A stretch of 64,000 nucleotides of DNA from Monocercomonoides exilis (Eukaryota; Preaxostyla; Oxymonadida; Polymastigidae). The notes under the pieces were generated by a model, which did not search any database, had not been told where the DNA came from, and saw nothing but the letters and a program-made list of their open reading frames with translations. Shown piece by piece: positions 34,382 to 45,217 of this stretch. Position 1 is the stretch's first letter; each line of letters begins with the position of its first letter. The position numbers and the translations under genes are program-made. Location: positions 437,501 through 501,500 of the forward strand of contig LSRY02000045.1 in assembly GCA_001643675.2 (NCBI GenBank), written 5' to 3'.

Positions 34382-35087
34382 AATTTATCATTTCCCCCTT
34401 TATAATCGGGACCTAAATTTTCTGATTCTCAAGAGCATTTTTGGAAAAAAAAATTAAATAATAGAAAACCTTCAAAATATTATTGTATACTGTTCCAGGA
34501 AATATTTTTTATTTATTCATTTTTGAAGACAAATCCTGAGTTTTTTCTTTTTATTTTTTAAGATCAAAGACTTGCTCATATTTCACCGAGCTTTTTGTTT
34601 TGAATGTTTTGAATGTTGTTATTGATATTAGACTTATCTTTTTTATGTATTTTTTGTTTATTTTTCATTGTTTAACACTTCGTTTTTTATTGTTTTTCCA
34701 TTTCACAGAATTTCTGCAAAATAAGAAGAAACTATTTGGGTCAACTTATTAATGGAACTTTTTGACTTATTGGCACTTTTTTGTTTTTGATCGCCAACTT
34801 TCAACAAACGTTGATTGGCTTTTTTCACTTTTATACAACATTTTAACAAGTTTTAAACAATTCAGTACTTGTTTGTTTTATTATTTTTGTTTGTTTCTCA
34901 CTGAGATATCGCGTTTTTTTGTATTTTTAAAAGTCACTTTTCTCAGCAAACCAGGCAACTCACAAGAAATTGATGAGTTGTTTTGAATAGCATAAACTAT
35001 AATCTAACTATTTTTAAATTCTTTTTTTTCACATTTCATTTTTTTTAACAACATGCAAGGACAAAACTGATTATTTCTTTGTAAATA

Positions 35088-35357
35088 TGGGGCAAAATAT
35101 TTTGCTTCAAGCATTTTCATTGAAAAATTATGCACTTTTTATTAAATTTTTGATAACAAAATATATTATAAAAATGAGTTTATTTTTTGACATTCGTGTA
35201 ATGTTGGAAAACTTTATGTTTTGATTTCAACGATGCCTGTTTACGGATATGAAAATCAAAATTTTTTTGAAATCTGAGAAAGTTTTGTAATGTTTTAAGA
35301 AAAACAATTTTTTCATGCTTTGTGCATAAAAAGCTTGAAAGTCCGTATTTTCCCCCA
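35088..35357. mobile_element. MITE-C insertion, left arm of the P3 core
   Basis: TGGGGCAAAATA to TTTTCCCCCA, flanked by TA on both sides (35,086-35,087 and 35,358-35,359). The P1 core has the uninterrupted target (TTTGTAAATATGATGAAATG near 13,574), so this is a clean insertion. It is homologous to the 4,435-4,705 copy. Confidence 0.8.
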
Positions 35358-35617
35358 TATGATGAAATGATAAAAATAAAAATTTGATATGAAACGCTAA
35401 CACTTAAATAATGAACTGTTGTTAAAATAAAACATTAATTTTTCCTATTTATCTTTAACGGATAAATGGAGCAAACGAAAAATGATCAATAATCACGTTT
35501 TTGGAACAAAGGAAAGTTCTTGAGAAGAAAAAAAAATTAATGTTTTATTTTGACATCACTTCATTATTAAAGTGTTAGCGTTTCATATCAAATTTTTATT
35601 TTTATCATTTCATCATA

Positions 35618-35887
35618 TGGGGGAAAATACGGACTTTCAAGCTTTTTATGCACAAAGCATGAAAAAATTGTTTTTCTTAAAACATTACAAAACTTTCTCA
35701 GATTTCAAAAAAATTTTGATTTTCATATCCGTAAACAGGCATCGTTGAAATCAAAACATAAAGTTTTCCAACATTACACGAATGTCAAAAAATAAACTCA
35801 TTTTTATAATATATTTTGTTATCAAAAATTTAATAAAAAGTGCATAATTTTTCAATGAAAATGCTTGAAGCAAAATATTTTGCCCCA
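35618..35887. mobile_element. MITE-C insertion, right arm of the P3 core
   Basis: Exact mirror of 35,088-35,357 at the equivalent position of the other arm, again flanked by TA and absent from P1. Confidence 0.8.
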
Positions 35888-37248
35888 TATTTACAAAGAA
35901 ATAATCAGTTTTGTCCTTGCATGTTGTTAAAAAAAATGAAATGTGAAAAAAAAGAATTTAAAAATAGTTAGATTATAGTTTATGCTATTCAAAACAACTC
36001 ATCAATTTCTTGTGAGTTGCCTGGTTTGCTGAGAAAAGTGACTTTTAAAAATACAAAAAAACGCGATATCTCAGTGAGAAACAAACAAAAATAATAAAAC
36101 AAACAAGTACTGAATTGTTTAAAACTTGTTAAAATGTTGTATAAAAGTGAAAAAAGCCAATCAACGTTTGTTGAAAGTTGGCGATCAAAAACAAAAAAAG
36201 TGCCAATAAGTCAAAAAGTTCCATTAATAAGTTGACCCAAATAGTTTCTTCTTATTTTGCAGAAATTCTGTGAAATGGAAAAAACAATAAAAAAACGAAG
36301 TGTTAAACAATGAAAAATAAACAAAAAATACATAAAAAAAGATAAGTCTAATATCAATAACAACATTCAAAACATTCAAAACAAAAAGCTCGGTGAAATA
36401 TGAGCAAGTCTTTGATCTTAAAAAATAAAAAGAAAAAACTCAGGATTTGTCTTCAAAAATGAATAAATAAAAAAATATTTCCTGGAACAGTATACAATAA
36501 TATTTTGAAGGTTTTCTATTATTTAATTTTTTTTTTCCAAAAATGCTCTTGAGAATCAGAAAATTTAGGTCCCGATTATAAAGGGGGGGAAATGATAAAT
36601 TACTGAACCTTATCATCCAAAGAAAAAAAAAAAGGTTGTGTACTCATCCGTTTTTTTTTACAGAAGCAATATGACGCAAGAAACTTGCACCCAAGCAAAG
36701 CCGAAACCATCAAAAGAACATTGGCAATTGACAAAGAAAAACAAGCGAACAAAATAATGCAGAATAAAAATTGCCCAAAAATCAATCAATCAAATTTGTT
36801 TAATCATTATTTTTATAATTTTTTTTTTTAAAAAAAGACTTTCCTGATGGAGTCGATATGCAACAAAAAAAGCAATATATATATATTTCAGTTAGCATTC
36901 ATTGCTTTACCAAAATTGAAAAAAAATTAACAAATAAATGGGTAAAAATAAAAATAAAAACAAGTTCTTTTTATTGCTCAAATGCTTTGCTGAAAAGACA
37001 TTTTAAAAAAAGGATCCAAGCAGCACCAAAAATAGTTGCACTGAGAAGATGAACTTGTTGATGATTTTTGTTTGGCGCAGCAAGAGATGTTTCATGAGAA
37101 AACCATATATTAAATATATGGATCAGCAAAAGTGCGAATGAAGTTTGATAATGAAAAATAAGTTGATGAGTTAATAAGTCAGAAATCGAGGCAGTTGAAA
37201 CAGCGATGGGGATGAAGGTGACTGAGGATAAAGGATGGAAGGAAGAAG

Positions 37249-39159
37249 ATGAGATATTTTTTTGTGAGGGAGTTGTGGAACATGTCGGTTGAGTTGAAGG
37301 GGATTGAGCTGATTGGAGATGAAATTGGGAGGATTGTGTGTGGAATGAGGGGGAGTGTGGTTGTGGTGAGGGGATGTGGTGTGGAGATGGGGAGAGGCAA
37401 GGAGGCGGGGGTGTTTGAGCTGGGCGGGTGCAGAGGGGTGTTTTGGAACATCACGCTGAGAGGGGTTGGAAGAGGAGGAAATGTGTGTGGGAGACTGTTT
37501 GGAGGAGAGGGGAGGATGGGACAGAAGATGAGTGAGAGAGAAGGTGGGGGAGGAAGAGGAATAGGAGGATGGGGAAGAGGAAGCGGAAGAGGTGAAGGAG
37601 GAGAGAGAGGAGGACAAGGAGGAGGTGGAGGAAGAAGAGGTGGAGAAGGAAGAGAAGAAGGAAGAGAAGAAGAAAGTGAAGGAGGAGGGAGCGTATTGGT
37701 ATGTGAGTCAGATTTCTCATCTTTTTGTGTGTCTTCAGCCCCGTTTCTGGCACCACCCTTGACACGCCTTGTATCTCTCACCCAGCTGACCTTCTTCAAC
37801 ATCTCCACAAATCCATCGAAAACAACACATCTGGGTGAAGGGCTGGGTCAAAGAGCATTTCTGATGAGTGGGTGCTCATTTTCATCAGTGTGGGATGTTT
37901 ATGACGGGGGTATTGTCCCCTCGCTGAACAGCCCTTCATCTTCCCTGGATGCCTCGAACACCTCGTTTGTCGGGTGCTATCGCTCTCAGAATGTTGCAGT
38001 CAGCGGGAGTGAGGGGAATCCATCGAAACCAGCGAGACAGCAGATAGCAGACAATGGGGCAAATTCATTCACTTGGTGTGTGTGGAATGGGTCAAATACA
38101 ACTGGGTCAGGAACTTCTTATTCAGATGGAACTTCAAATGGTGGAGCAATTTACATGTATAGCAAGACATCAGGAACACTTTCAGTGAAATTTTGTTTGT
38201 TTAACGACTGCTACGCGCATTATGGCGGTGGTGGTATTATGTGCCGTGAGATCAGTTCAATCAAGATTGAGAACAACTCATTCAATGCTTGCACGGCAAA
38301 AAATAATTATGGAGGAGGGATGTATGCCTATTATATTACTTCGTGTGTCAGGATCAGTGGCTGCGAGTTCCAGAAATGTAATGCAAGTAATTGCGGAGGA
38401 GGGCTTTATCTTTCAACTTTTAATGTTTCTGGATCTGCCTGTATTGGAACAGAAAGCGGCAAAGGAGAGAGTGCTTGTGTGTTTGAATGTTTCTTCACCT
38501 CGTGTTCTCTAACAAGTCAATATGGCGGAGGGATGTATTGTTATGGTGTTCCGGCTGCATTCAAAATGCGGAGCCTCCAGTTCATTTCGTGCAATGCAAC
38601 ATCAACTGGCGGAGGATTGTTTTTTTATCCGAATCAACAAATACCTCCAAGCAACAACACTTATTGTTATTTCTTCTTCTTCCATGATTGCAGTTGCAAC
38701 GCTTCCACTCCATATGGACATGATGTGTTCTTTTATGATGGAAATAATCTCTTTTCATCGGATAACCCGTTCTATGAATCGTACACAACGAATAGCAATG
38801 ATACGAGAGTGTGCCGTTATTACTATTCGGGCGGTTGGTATTATCAGCACACAGAAAAAAAGGGATGGTTGAAGGAAGGGATGAAGGATCGGTATGTTGG
38901 GGTGAGTGGGGATGACTCGAGCAATCTGTGTGGAATGAGTGAGGCAGCACCTTGCAAGACAGTGGGGCATGCAGCGGGGTCGAGCATGGCACAGCTGAGC
39001 TCGACAATCACTTTGCTGGGTGGGAGGCATGTGAGCGAAGAGAAGACGATCAGTGTTGGGGAAAAGAAGATTTCTGTTTTGGGGAAAGGGAAGACAGTGA
39101 GTGTGGTTGGGTCGAATTCGCTTTTGATGAGAAATAATCACTGCTGTCCGAAGCAATAG
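37249..39159 (+). CDS. Beta-helix family gene 7, 636 residues, truncated C-terminus
   Basis: Open from ATG 37,249 to TAG. The N-terminus (MRYFFVRELWNMSVELKGIE) and the CGMRGSVVVVRGCGVEMGRG block are shared with genes 1 and 4, then the Gly/Arg/Glu tract. The body has FSSVWDVYDGGIVP, GGAIYMY, GGGGIMC, GGGMYAY, GGGLYL, GGGMYC, GGGLFF, FFFFHDC, and YVGVSGDDSSNLCGMSEAAP. After ISVLGKGKTVSVVGSNS it departs from intact copies and ends NNHCCPKQ, lacking about 95 C-terminal residues. The following DNA (39,160-39,430) stays open in the same frame if the TAG is ignored. It is head-to-head with gene 6 across P3. Whether the shortened protein folds is unknown. Confidence 0.8.
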   Translation: MRYFFVRELWNMSVELKGIELIGDEIGRIVCGMRGSVVVVRGCGVEMGRGKEAGVFELGGCRGVFWNITLRGVGRGGNVCGRLFGGEGRMGQKMSEREGGGGRGIGGWGRGSGRGEGGERGGQGGGGGRRGGEGREEGREEESEGGGSVLVCESDFSSFCVSSAPFLAPPLTRLVSLTQLTFFNISTNPSKTTHLGEGLGQRAFLMSGCSFSSVWDVYDGGIVPSLNSPSSSLDASNTSFVGCYRSQNVAVSGSEGNPSKPARQQIADNGANSFTWCVWNGSNTTGSGTSYSDGTSNGGAIYMYSKTSGTLSVKFCLFNDCYAHYGGGGIMCREISSIKIENNSFNACTAKNNYGGGMYAYYITSCVRISGCEFQKCNASNCGGGLYLSTFNVSGSACIGTESGKGESACVFECFFTSCSLTSQYGGGMYCYGVPAAFKMRSLQFISCNATSTGGGLFFYPNQQIPPSNNTYCYFFFFHDCSCNASTPYGHDVFFYDGNNLFSSDNPFYESYTTNSNDTRVCRYYYSGGWYYQHTEKKGWLKEGMKDRYVGVSGDDSSNLCGMSEAAPCKTVGHAAGSSMAQLSSTITLLGGRHVSEEKTISVGEKKISVLGKGKTVSVVGSNSLLMRNNHCCPKQ

Positions 39160-39923
39160 AAGATGTTGCACAGAATGCTGCAGTTTCGAATGTTAAAAAA
39201 GATGACGCTGAACGACGATGGGAATGAAGGAGAAAAGCGGCTGAAGCATTTTCGAAGAAATGAAGGATTCGAAGGAGAGGAATTTTCACCCTTTACGAAA
39301 TTCAGCGCCACCTTCCATAGAATCCCCCACAAGGCGAAGGAAAAAGACAACCCAGCCGCAGAAAACATATCGTCTCCGAATACATTCCGCCTCCGCCTCC
39401 ATAAACCATGGCGAAGTGCTGCGCGGTAGTTGAGTTGCCGGCAAAAGTTCTGCCAAGGATCATCCAAACAGCGAGCCAGGGGACTTTGCTTCCTTTCAAA
39501 GTCAAACGCCATCGGGATTTCCTTTGCATGCTGCAGATGGAAGAAGCGCCTGCACTCGGCGGAAGACAAAGAACATGCACATACACAAATAGAAATAGAA
39601 ATATAAACACTCTCAGCGCAGAAACAGAACAAGAGCAGCATTTGCCAAAGGAGCTTCGCCACTGCCACTCGATGCGCCAGACAGCACTGCCAGCAGCACA
39701 CACAGCACAAAAGGCAGCTGAAGAGGCATGCCAAACACTTCCTCTCCTCCTGCCCTTGCCTTCCCATCTCCCTCTTTCATTTTTTTTAAAAAATCTTATC
39801 TTATCTTTCTTTCTTTTTTGATGTTGCTGCTGCTGCTGCATATAACCCATCGGCACTTCAGCACCAGCATTCACTAAGCTCCTTTTATTCGGCGCCTTCT
39901 CATTCACGCTGTCAACAGGGGAA
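39160..39923. other. GC-richer block downstream of gene 7
   Basis: Mirror of 31,061-31,828. Overlapping open frames on both strands prevent a safe call. A GCTGCTGCTGCTGC repeat lies near 39,825. It contains LKHFRRNEGF in the frame of gene 7. Confidence 0.3.
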
Positions 39924-40427
39924 ATGCAGCTCTTTGCGCCTGCTATTGATGGAGATGCAAGAGAAACAGCAGAAACAGCAGAAGTATCAGAAGCAGGAGT
40001 AAAAGAGGGAAAGATGACGAAGATGATGAAGATGACGAAGACGATGAAGATGACATCGGGCGGATCAGCAGCACAACTGGTGGCTGAGCATGGCATGCGA
40101 ATATAGGCAGTGCCTCCTTTGAGTTTTCTTCTTCGTTATCTTCTTCTTCATTTTCTTCTATTTCTTCTTCCTCTTTTTCAGTGGCATATCCGTCTCCATT
40201 GCCACTCTCGTTTTCATTGGCTCATTCTTCAATTTCGATGTCCTCGTCTTCTTCTCAACACCCTTCCGCTCCAATCTCTTTTCCATCAACAAATAAACAG
40301 GCAGTTGTTGTTGTTGTTGTTGTTGATATTTCCAATGGATCAAGCATTCCTCCTGCCATTTCTGTTGGTGCCAACAAACAACAACAAGAACAAAATGGCG
40401 AGGAAGACGGAGAAGATAAAGGAGAAT

Positions 40428-40568
40428 GAGGAAGAGGAAGAAGAGGAAGAAGAGGAAGAAGAGGAAGAAGAGGAAGAAGAGGAAGAGGAAGAGGAAGAAG
40501 AGGAAGAAGAGGAAGAAGAGGAAGAAGAGGAAGAAGAGGAAGAAGAGGAAGAGGAAGAGGAAGAAGGC
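40428..40568 (+). repeat. (GAAGAG)n purine tract, right arm only
   Basis: About 140 nt of alternating GAA/GAG encoding poly-Glu in one frame. The left-arm equivalent (about 30,495-30,560) is much shorter and built on TCTTCC/TCTTCTCCG units. This shows expansion after the arms were made identical. Confidence 0.85.
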
Positions 40569-40757
40569 AAAGAAGAAGATGATGATGAGGAAGAAGAGGA
40601 AGAGGAAAAGGAAGAGGAAGAAATGCAGCTTTTTCCTTTTCTGCTTGTTCATCTTCTTTATCTTCCTCTTAACTGAACAATTCAATACAACTGGCAATAT
40701 TTCTGCGTTTTGCTGGCATTCCCTCTCATTTCTGGCAGATGAGGTGAACTAAATAAA

Positions 40758-41960
40758 TGGAGAAGAAAAGGAAGAATACGAAGAATGCGAATATGATAAC
40801 AGCCAAGAAGAAAATATGTGCATGCAATTTCATTTGTTGGAGCAGCGAAAATGACAACAATTACAGCGAACATAATGAAGAAAGCGATGAGGGGGAAGAA
40901 GAAGAGGAGGAGGAGGAGGAAGAAGAAAAAGAAGGAATTGCAGCAACAATAGAATTATAATCTTCAGAGAATCATTTCAAAACGAAATTCGTCGTTTCTC
41001 TCCTGACATCCTCTGACACAAAGCCAAAAACGGCAAACAGGCTGTTTCACACAGATGACAGCCAGCCAGAAATATTCTTCGTTTGGCAATTGTTTCGAGA
41101 AGGAGAAGACTCAGCAGCAGGACAACGCGGCTCAAATGCATTTGGCGTTTCGACTGAAGAGGAAGCAGAAAATGGAGGAGGCTGAATTCATGGCGCGGGG
41201 AAAAGAAGGTGAAGACAAAGAAGAAGACGAAGAAAAATAAAAATTAGTCGAATTCGATGGAGAAAAAACACTTGCAGAAGGTGATGAAGGTGATGAAGGC
41301 GGAGAAGAAAAGGAAGAAAAGGAAAGAGAAGAAGGCGAAGAAGATAATGATAAAAAAGGAAATAAAATTATTTCATATGCTTGGGTCGTGGAAAGAAAAA
41401 CATGACGAAAAAGTCGAAGAAGAAGAAGAAGGCTAAGCCGAAAAAGTCGAAGAGGGAAAAGCAGATAAAGAAAGTGAAGAGGATGAAGAAGAAGGTGACG
41501 AAGGTGATAATCAAAATGTGAGGGGGAAATACATATAACTTTATATCATTTGGAGGTGTATATGGAAACATGATGGTGATGTTGGCGATGAAAACAATGA
41601 GGCTGAAGAAGAAGGGGGAGAAGAGACGAAAAAGTCGAAGAAGACAATGAAGACGATGTTATGTCGAGTTTAATCGTCGGATATTTTCTGTCGAAGATAG
41701 CTTCAAAAAAAAACCTCGTTCTCTGCTCCAGCTGCAAATCCTTCGATGACACAATGCTAGAGACAAAGGCCAAATAAATTAAATCCATTTTGCCTATCAT
41801 TTCCATCATCTGCTTGCATCACGCCAAACTGCCTGATTTTCTCGCATTTTTGGCTCTCAACCCAAGCAATCAAGTGCCATTCTACCCCTCTCCTCGGTCC
41901 ATAAAAGCAATGCCTTTCCATTCCCTCCCCAAGAAAGGCGCCTTGCTCTGAGGCAACTGA
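40758..41960 (+). pseudogene. Acidic low-complexity gene, right copy
   Basis: Plus-strand coding-like pieces matching 29.2-30.4 kb: MEKKRKNTKNANMITAKKKI, a Glu run, MTASQKYSSFGNCFEKEKTQ, then after TAA an acidic stretch with KTLAEGDEGDEGGEEKEEK, NKIISYAWVVERKT, further acidic runs and CSSCKSFDD. In-frame TAA after DEEK is conserved in three paralogues (here, ~29,880, ~54,535). Either an intron ends at the shared AAAATTAG, the gene is dead, or TAA is read through. Function is unknown. Confidence 0.35.
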
Positions 41961-43733
41961 TTTCAATCTCCTGTTTCAGTTATTTGCCCCAATCACCCCA
42001 ACAAAATTTTTCTGAAAATATCCCACCCTCATTAAAAAACGTTCCCTTTTCATAGAGATTGGCTGTTCTTCCTTTTTAGCTTTGGCATCTTCCAATCCCG
42101 ATGATTTCTGCTCCATCAAAATTCATTCTTCATCGAATTTCTATCCATCGCGCATGTTGAGTTAATAATAAGTCACATAAATATTTATGATAAAATACAT
42201 CTAGGCTCTAGTAATATATTTGCAAAATAACATTTGTCTCGCTTCATTGCTGTTCTCCTCTGCAAAGAATAAATCGCCAATTTAAATAATTTGTCTGAAT
42301 CACGACTTTGGAGAGGATACGGATGGAAATATCTTCACAATCAACAGAAAAACAAAAAATACACACATTAAAAATTTCACATTCACATCGAAAATATTGT
42401 CGCTCCACAGCCATCCAACAATCAATATGAACAATTTCATCTTCCATCAATAAAAAAAGAGTTGTTATTGCTGCTGCTTTTTCATCACTAGAAATATTTC
42501 ATTTAGCCTAGCTGCATTTTTGGTCACATGAAATTTTCATTCTGTAGATATTTCTTGAGCATTTGCCACTGCTTGATCATTTTCCATAACGAATTGGAGC
42601 CACAAAAGAAAAAGAGCACAACTTGATGCATTGTGATTGAATGGGCATATGAAGACAACGCGATTACAACAGGATGGATTTATGGCGTGGAGCGATGGAG
42701 TTGAGTTTTTGGAGGAGGCAGGGTTTTGGAGGGGAAAGAAACGACAAAATGATATTTTTTGTTGGAAAGAGGTGTTTTTGCGAGATTTGAGAGGCAAAAT
42801 GGATGGGTGGGAGACGGATTGGGATGAGGTTGGGAGGGGTTATTTTTTCGATTTTTGTCATTGGGAAGGTGTTTAGACCGTGTTTATTGTTGGAGAAAAG
42901 GAATTTGATGTGGAGGAGGTGAGATAAGAGGGAAAACAAGAAGGGCCGAAGATGAGTGGAGTGAATGGAATATATTTATTGGAAGGGAGGATAAGAGTTA
43001 GATGAGAGTTGAAGAGATATAGGGAGGAGATTTTTTTTTTCCAAATGCACAGATATAGAGAGGTTCATATGAAGCGGAGCAAGAGGGAGAGTTTTTGTGG
43101 ATGCGTGTGCTATTTGAGAGGGAAGTGGGGTTGGAGAAGAAGAAAAATGAAAGAAAATATTTCATATTCTTATATAATTTATTTTGTGAACCGTTTGGAC
43201 GCGCCAGGCATTTGCGGAACAAGGGATGGAGGCCGAGGCGGAGGAAGACAGGAAGAAGGAACGTCAGGCGCAGCACTTTGCATTGGGGGTATGGAGACAG
43301 AGGAAGATGAGGGGCTGACCACGAAAGGGTGTTTTGCACCAAAGAGAGGCAAAATATTGGAGGTATTTATATTTTTGATTGGGAAAAGGATGTTGGGGAA
43401 TGAAGTGGAAGAGATGGAGGATGTGTGGCGGAGGGGTGTTGATGTTGTTTTTGGAGAAATGGAAAGAAGAAGAAATCGATACAGCGACAAGGGATAGGAA
43501 TGAGTCTTTGGATGAAATATTTTTCATTGCTAGTTTTTTTAAAAGAATGGAGCTGGCTGAGTTATTTGAGTGGAAGCAGAACAAGAAGTTGGGCTTTGGC
43601 TGATATTTTTTGAGGAAGCAGAAGGGAAGCGAAGAAAGGGCAGATGGGTTTTGTTGGCAAAACGGAGAAATATTTGGAGGAGAAGAAAGTTTGAGAAGAA
43701 TGATCATCATAAAAGATATATGTTTGCTTATTA
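41961..43733. other. Spacer upstream of gene 8, outer part
   Basis: Plus-strand exon-like modules: GCFAPKRGKILEVFIFLIGK (about 43,328-43,390), VEEMEDVWRRGVDVVFGEME (43,403-43,465), FFKRMELAELFEWKQNKK (43,535-43,590) and KQKGSEERADGFCWQNGEIF (43,613-43,675). These are conserved in the other spacers and look like successive exons. On the minus strand near 42,240-42,450 lies a frame starting MMEDEIVHIDCWMAVERQYF. Confidence 0.45.
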
Positions 43734-44741
43734 GGGTCAACTTTTTAATGGGACTTTTTTCTTTATTGGCACTTTTTTTGTTTTCGCATGCCAATCATTC
43801 AAAAAAGCTAGATGGACATCAACACTCGGATGAGTGTGTTTATAAAACAAAAACATTAAATTACCGGTTTGTTTTTTTTAATTTTGTTTAATTTTAATAG
43901 AGATACAGCAATTTTTTATTTATTTTGAAGTGACTTTTTTCAGCCGAGGAAGCATTTCACAAAAATAAGAAATCCATTTTTAAAAACTACTAGCATTATC
44001 CTTTTCATATTCAAAATCTTAAGTTTAACAACTTGCCTTTTCTTCATTTTTTCACATTTCAATTTTTTATCAACATTCGAACATAAATTTGAAAATTTCT
44101 TTGTTATTAAAATGAAGTGTTAAAAACAAAAATATGATATGAAAAATACACGCTCTAATAAAGATGTGTGAAAAAGGTTGAACATTAAAATTTTCTATTT
44201 GCATCAAACTTATGAAAATAAAACAAGATTGATCTCAGATTATTCAATGTTGTGACCATTCACTTGTTTGATGCAAATAGAAAATTTTAATGTTCAACCT
44301 TTTTCACACATCTTTATTAGAGCGTGTATTTTTCATATCATATTTTTGTTTTTAACACTTCATTTTAATAACAAAGAAATTTTCAAATTTATGTTCGAAT
44401 GTTGATAAAAAATTGAAATGTGAAAAAATGAAGAAAAGGCAAGTTGTTAAACTTAAGATTTTGAATATGAAAAGGATAATGCTAGTAGTTTTTAAAAATG
44501 GATTTCTTATTTTTGTGAAATGCTTCCTCGGCTGAAAAAAGTCACTTCAAAATAAATAAAAAATTGCTGTATCTCTATTAAAATTAAACAAAATTAAAAA
44601 AAACAAACCGGTAATTTAATGTTTTTGTTTTATAAACACACTCATCCGAGTGTTGATGTCCATCTAGCTTTTTTGAATGATTGGCATGCGAAAACAAAAA
44701 AAGTGCCAATAAAGAAAAAAGTCCCATTAAAAAGTTGACCA
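43734..44741. mobile_element. P4: stand-alone FB-A fold-back insertion
   Basis: A 1,008-bp inverted repeat starting GGGTCAACTTTTTAATGGG and ending with CCCATTAAAAAGTTGACCA, flanked by TA at 43,732-43,733 and 44,742-44,743. The mirrored arm of P5 has the unoccupied site (TA at 52,045-52,046, within AATCATAATAATAAGC). Each arm encodes one frame ending DECVYKTKTLNYRFVFFNFV, probably not a gene. The loop is ~55 nt. No transposase is encoded, so mobility would depend on an enzyme elsewhere. Confidence 0.9.
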
Positions 44742-45217
44742 TATTATGATTATTTTTAATTTCATCATTGATTATTATTGTTGTTGAAATTAGGATTTTT
44801 GCAAGAGTGCTCAATGTCGACGAATGAACAAGGAATATGGAAAGAGTGCACATCTGGCGCCTTTAAGAAATCGGGAGATAATATTTGGAGGGGTGCATGG
44901 AAGAATGAGCAGCCGCAAAAATTGAAGCGAATAGAGGGAGGAGGCCTTTGATGCTTTTGGAAGGCGTATCTGGTGAATCATGTTAAAAGCAAAAAGAGAG
45001 AGCAGAAAAATAAATGAAATGACAAAAGAAGAAATTTGGCAAAAAATTGAGAAGAAGAAGATATTTTTTTTGGAAGTTCGATTGAAAAAGATGATTTTAT
45101 TGAAAACGAAAGAAGAAGAGAAATAAAAAGAATTTTAAGTGAATGTTTTGAGGTATATTTGAAGAAGGACTGAAAGAAGGAAATGAATGGGAAATATGAC
45201 TTGAGGAAAAAAGGAAG
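44742..45217. other. Spacer upstream of gene 8, inner part
   Basis: Contains the GIWKECTSGAFKKSGDN-like module (about 44,825-44,880) and MLKAKRESRKINEMTKEEIW (44,980-45,040). The latter is followed by a frame shift and then IEKDDFIENERRREIKRIL. These are remnants of upstream exons. Confidence 0.4.

Larger units (their letters stand above)
34382..36601. mobile_element. FB-A fold-back element at the P3 centre
   Basis: Homologous over its length to the P1 core, including the outer part (GGGACCTAAATTTTCTGATT) and the nested GGGTCAACTTATTAATGG unit (34,738-36,238). It is longer than in P1 because each arm carries a MITE-C insertion. A C/G run at the two outer ends differs (five against seven). 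No transposase was recognised. Confidence 0.7.
29900..41100. repeat. Giant palindrome P3
   Basis: Symmetric around ~35,494, with genes 6 and 7 head-to-head. High identity runs from about 29,900 to 35,430 and from 35,545 to 41,100, apart from a GAAGAG expansion in the right arm. Homology continues, more diverged, out to about 26.7 kb and 44.9 kb. The central loop (about 35,450-35,540) is unique. Confidence 0.9.

Noticed and set aside
40158-40697. Phe/Leu-rich frame that looks like a multi-span membrane protein
   Set aside because: It is the complement of a GAAGAG microsatellite.
43734-44741. Polinton/Maverick or other self-encoded transposon
   Set aside because: No polymerase, integrase or transposase frame is present; the element is only an inverted repeat.
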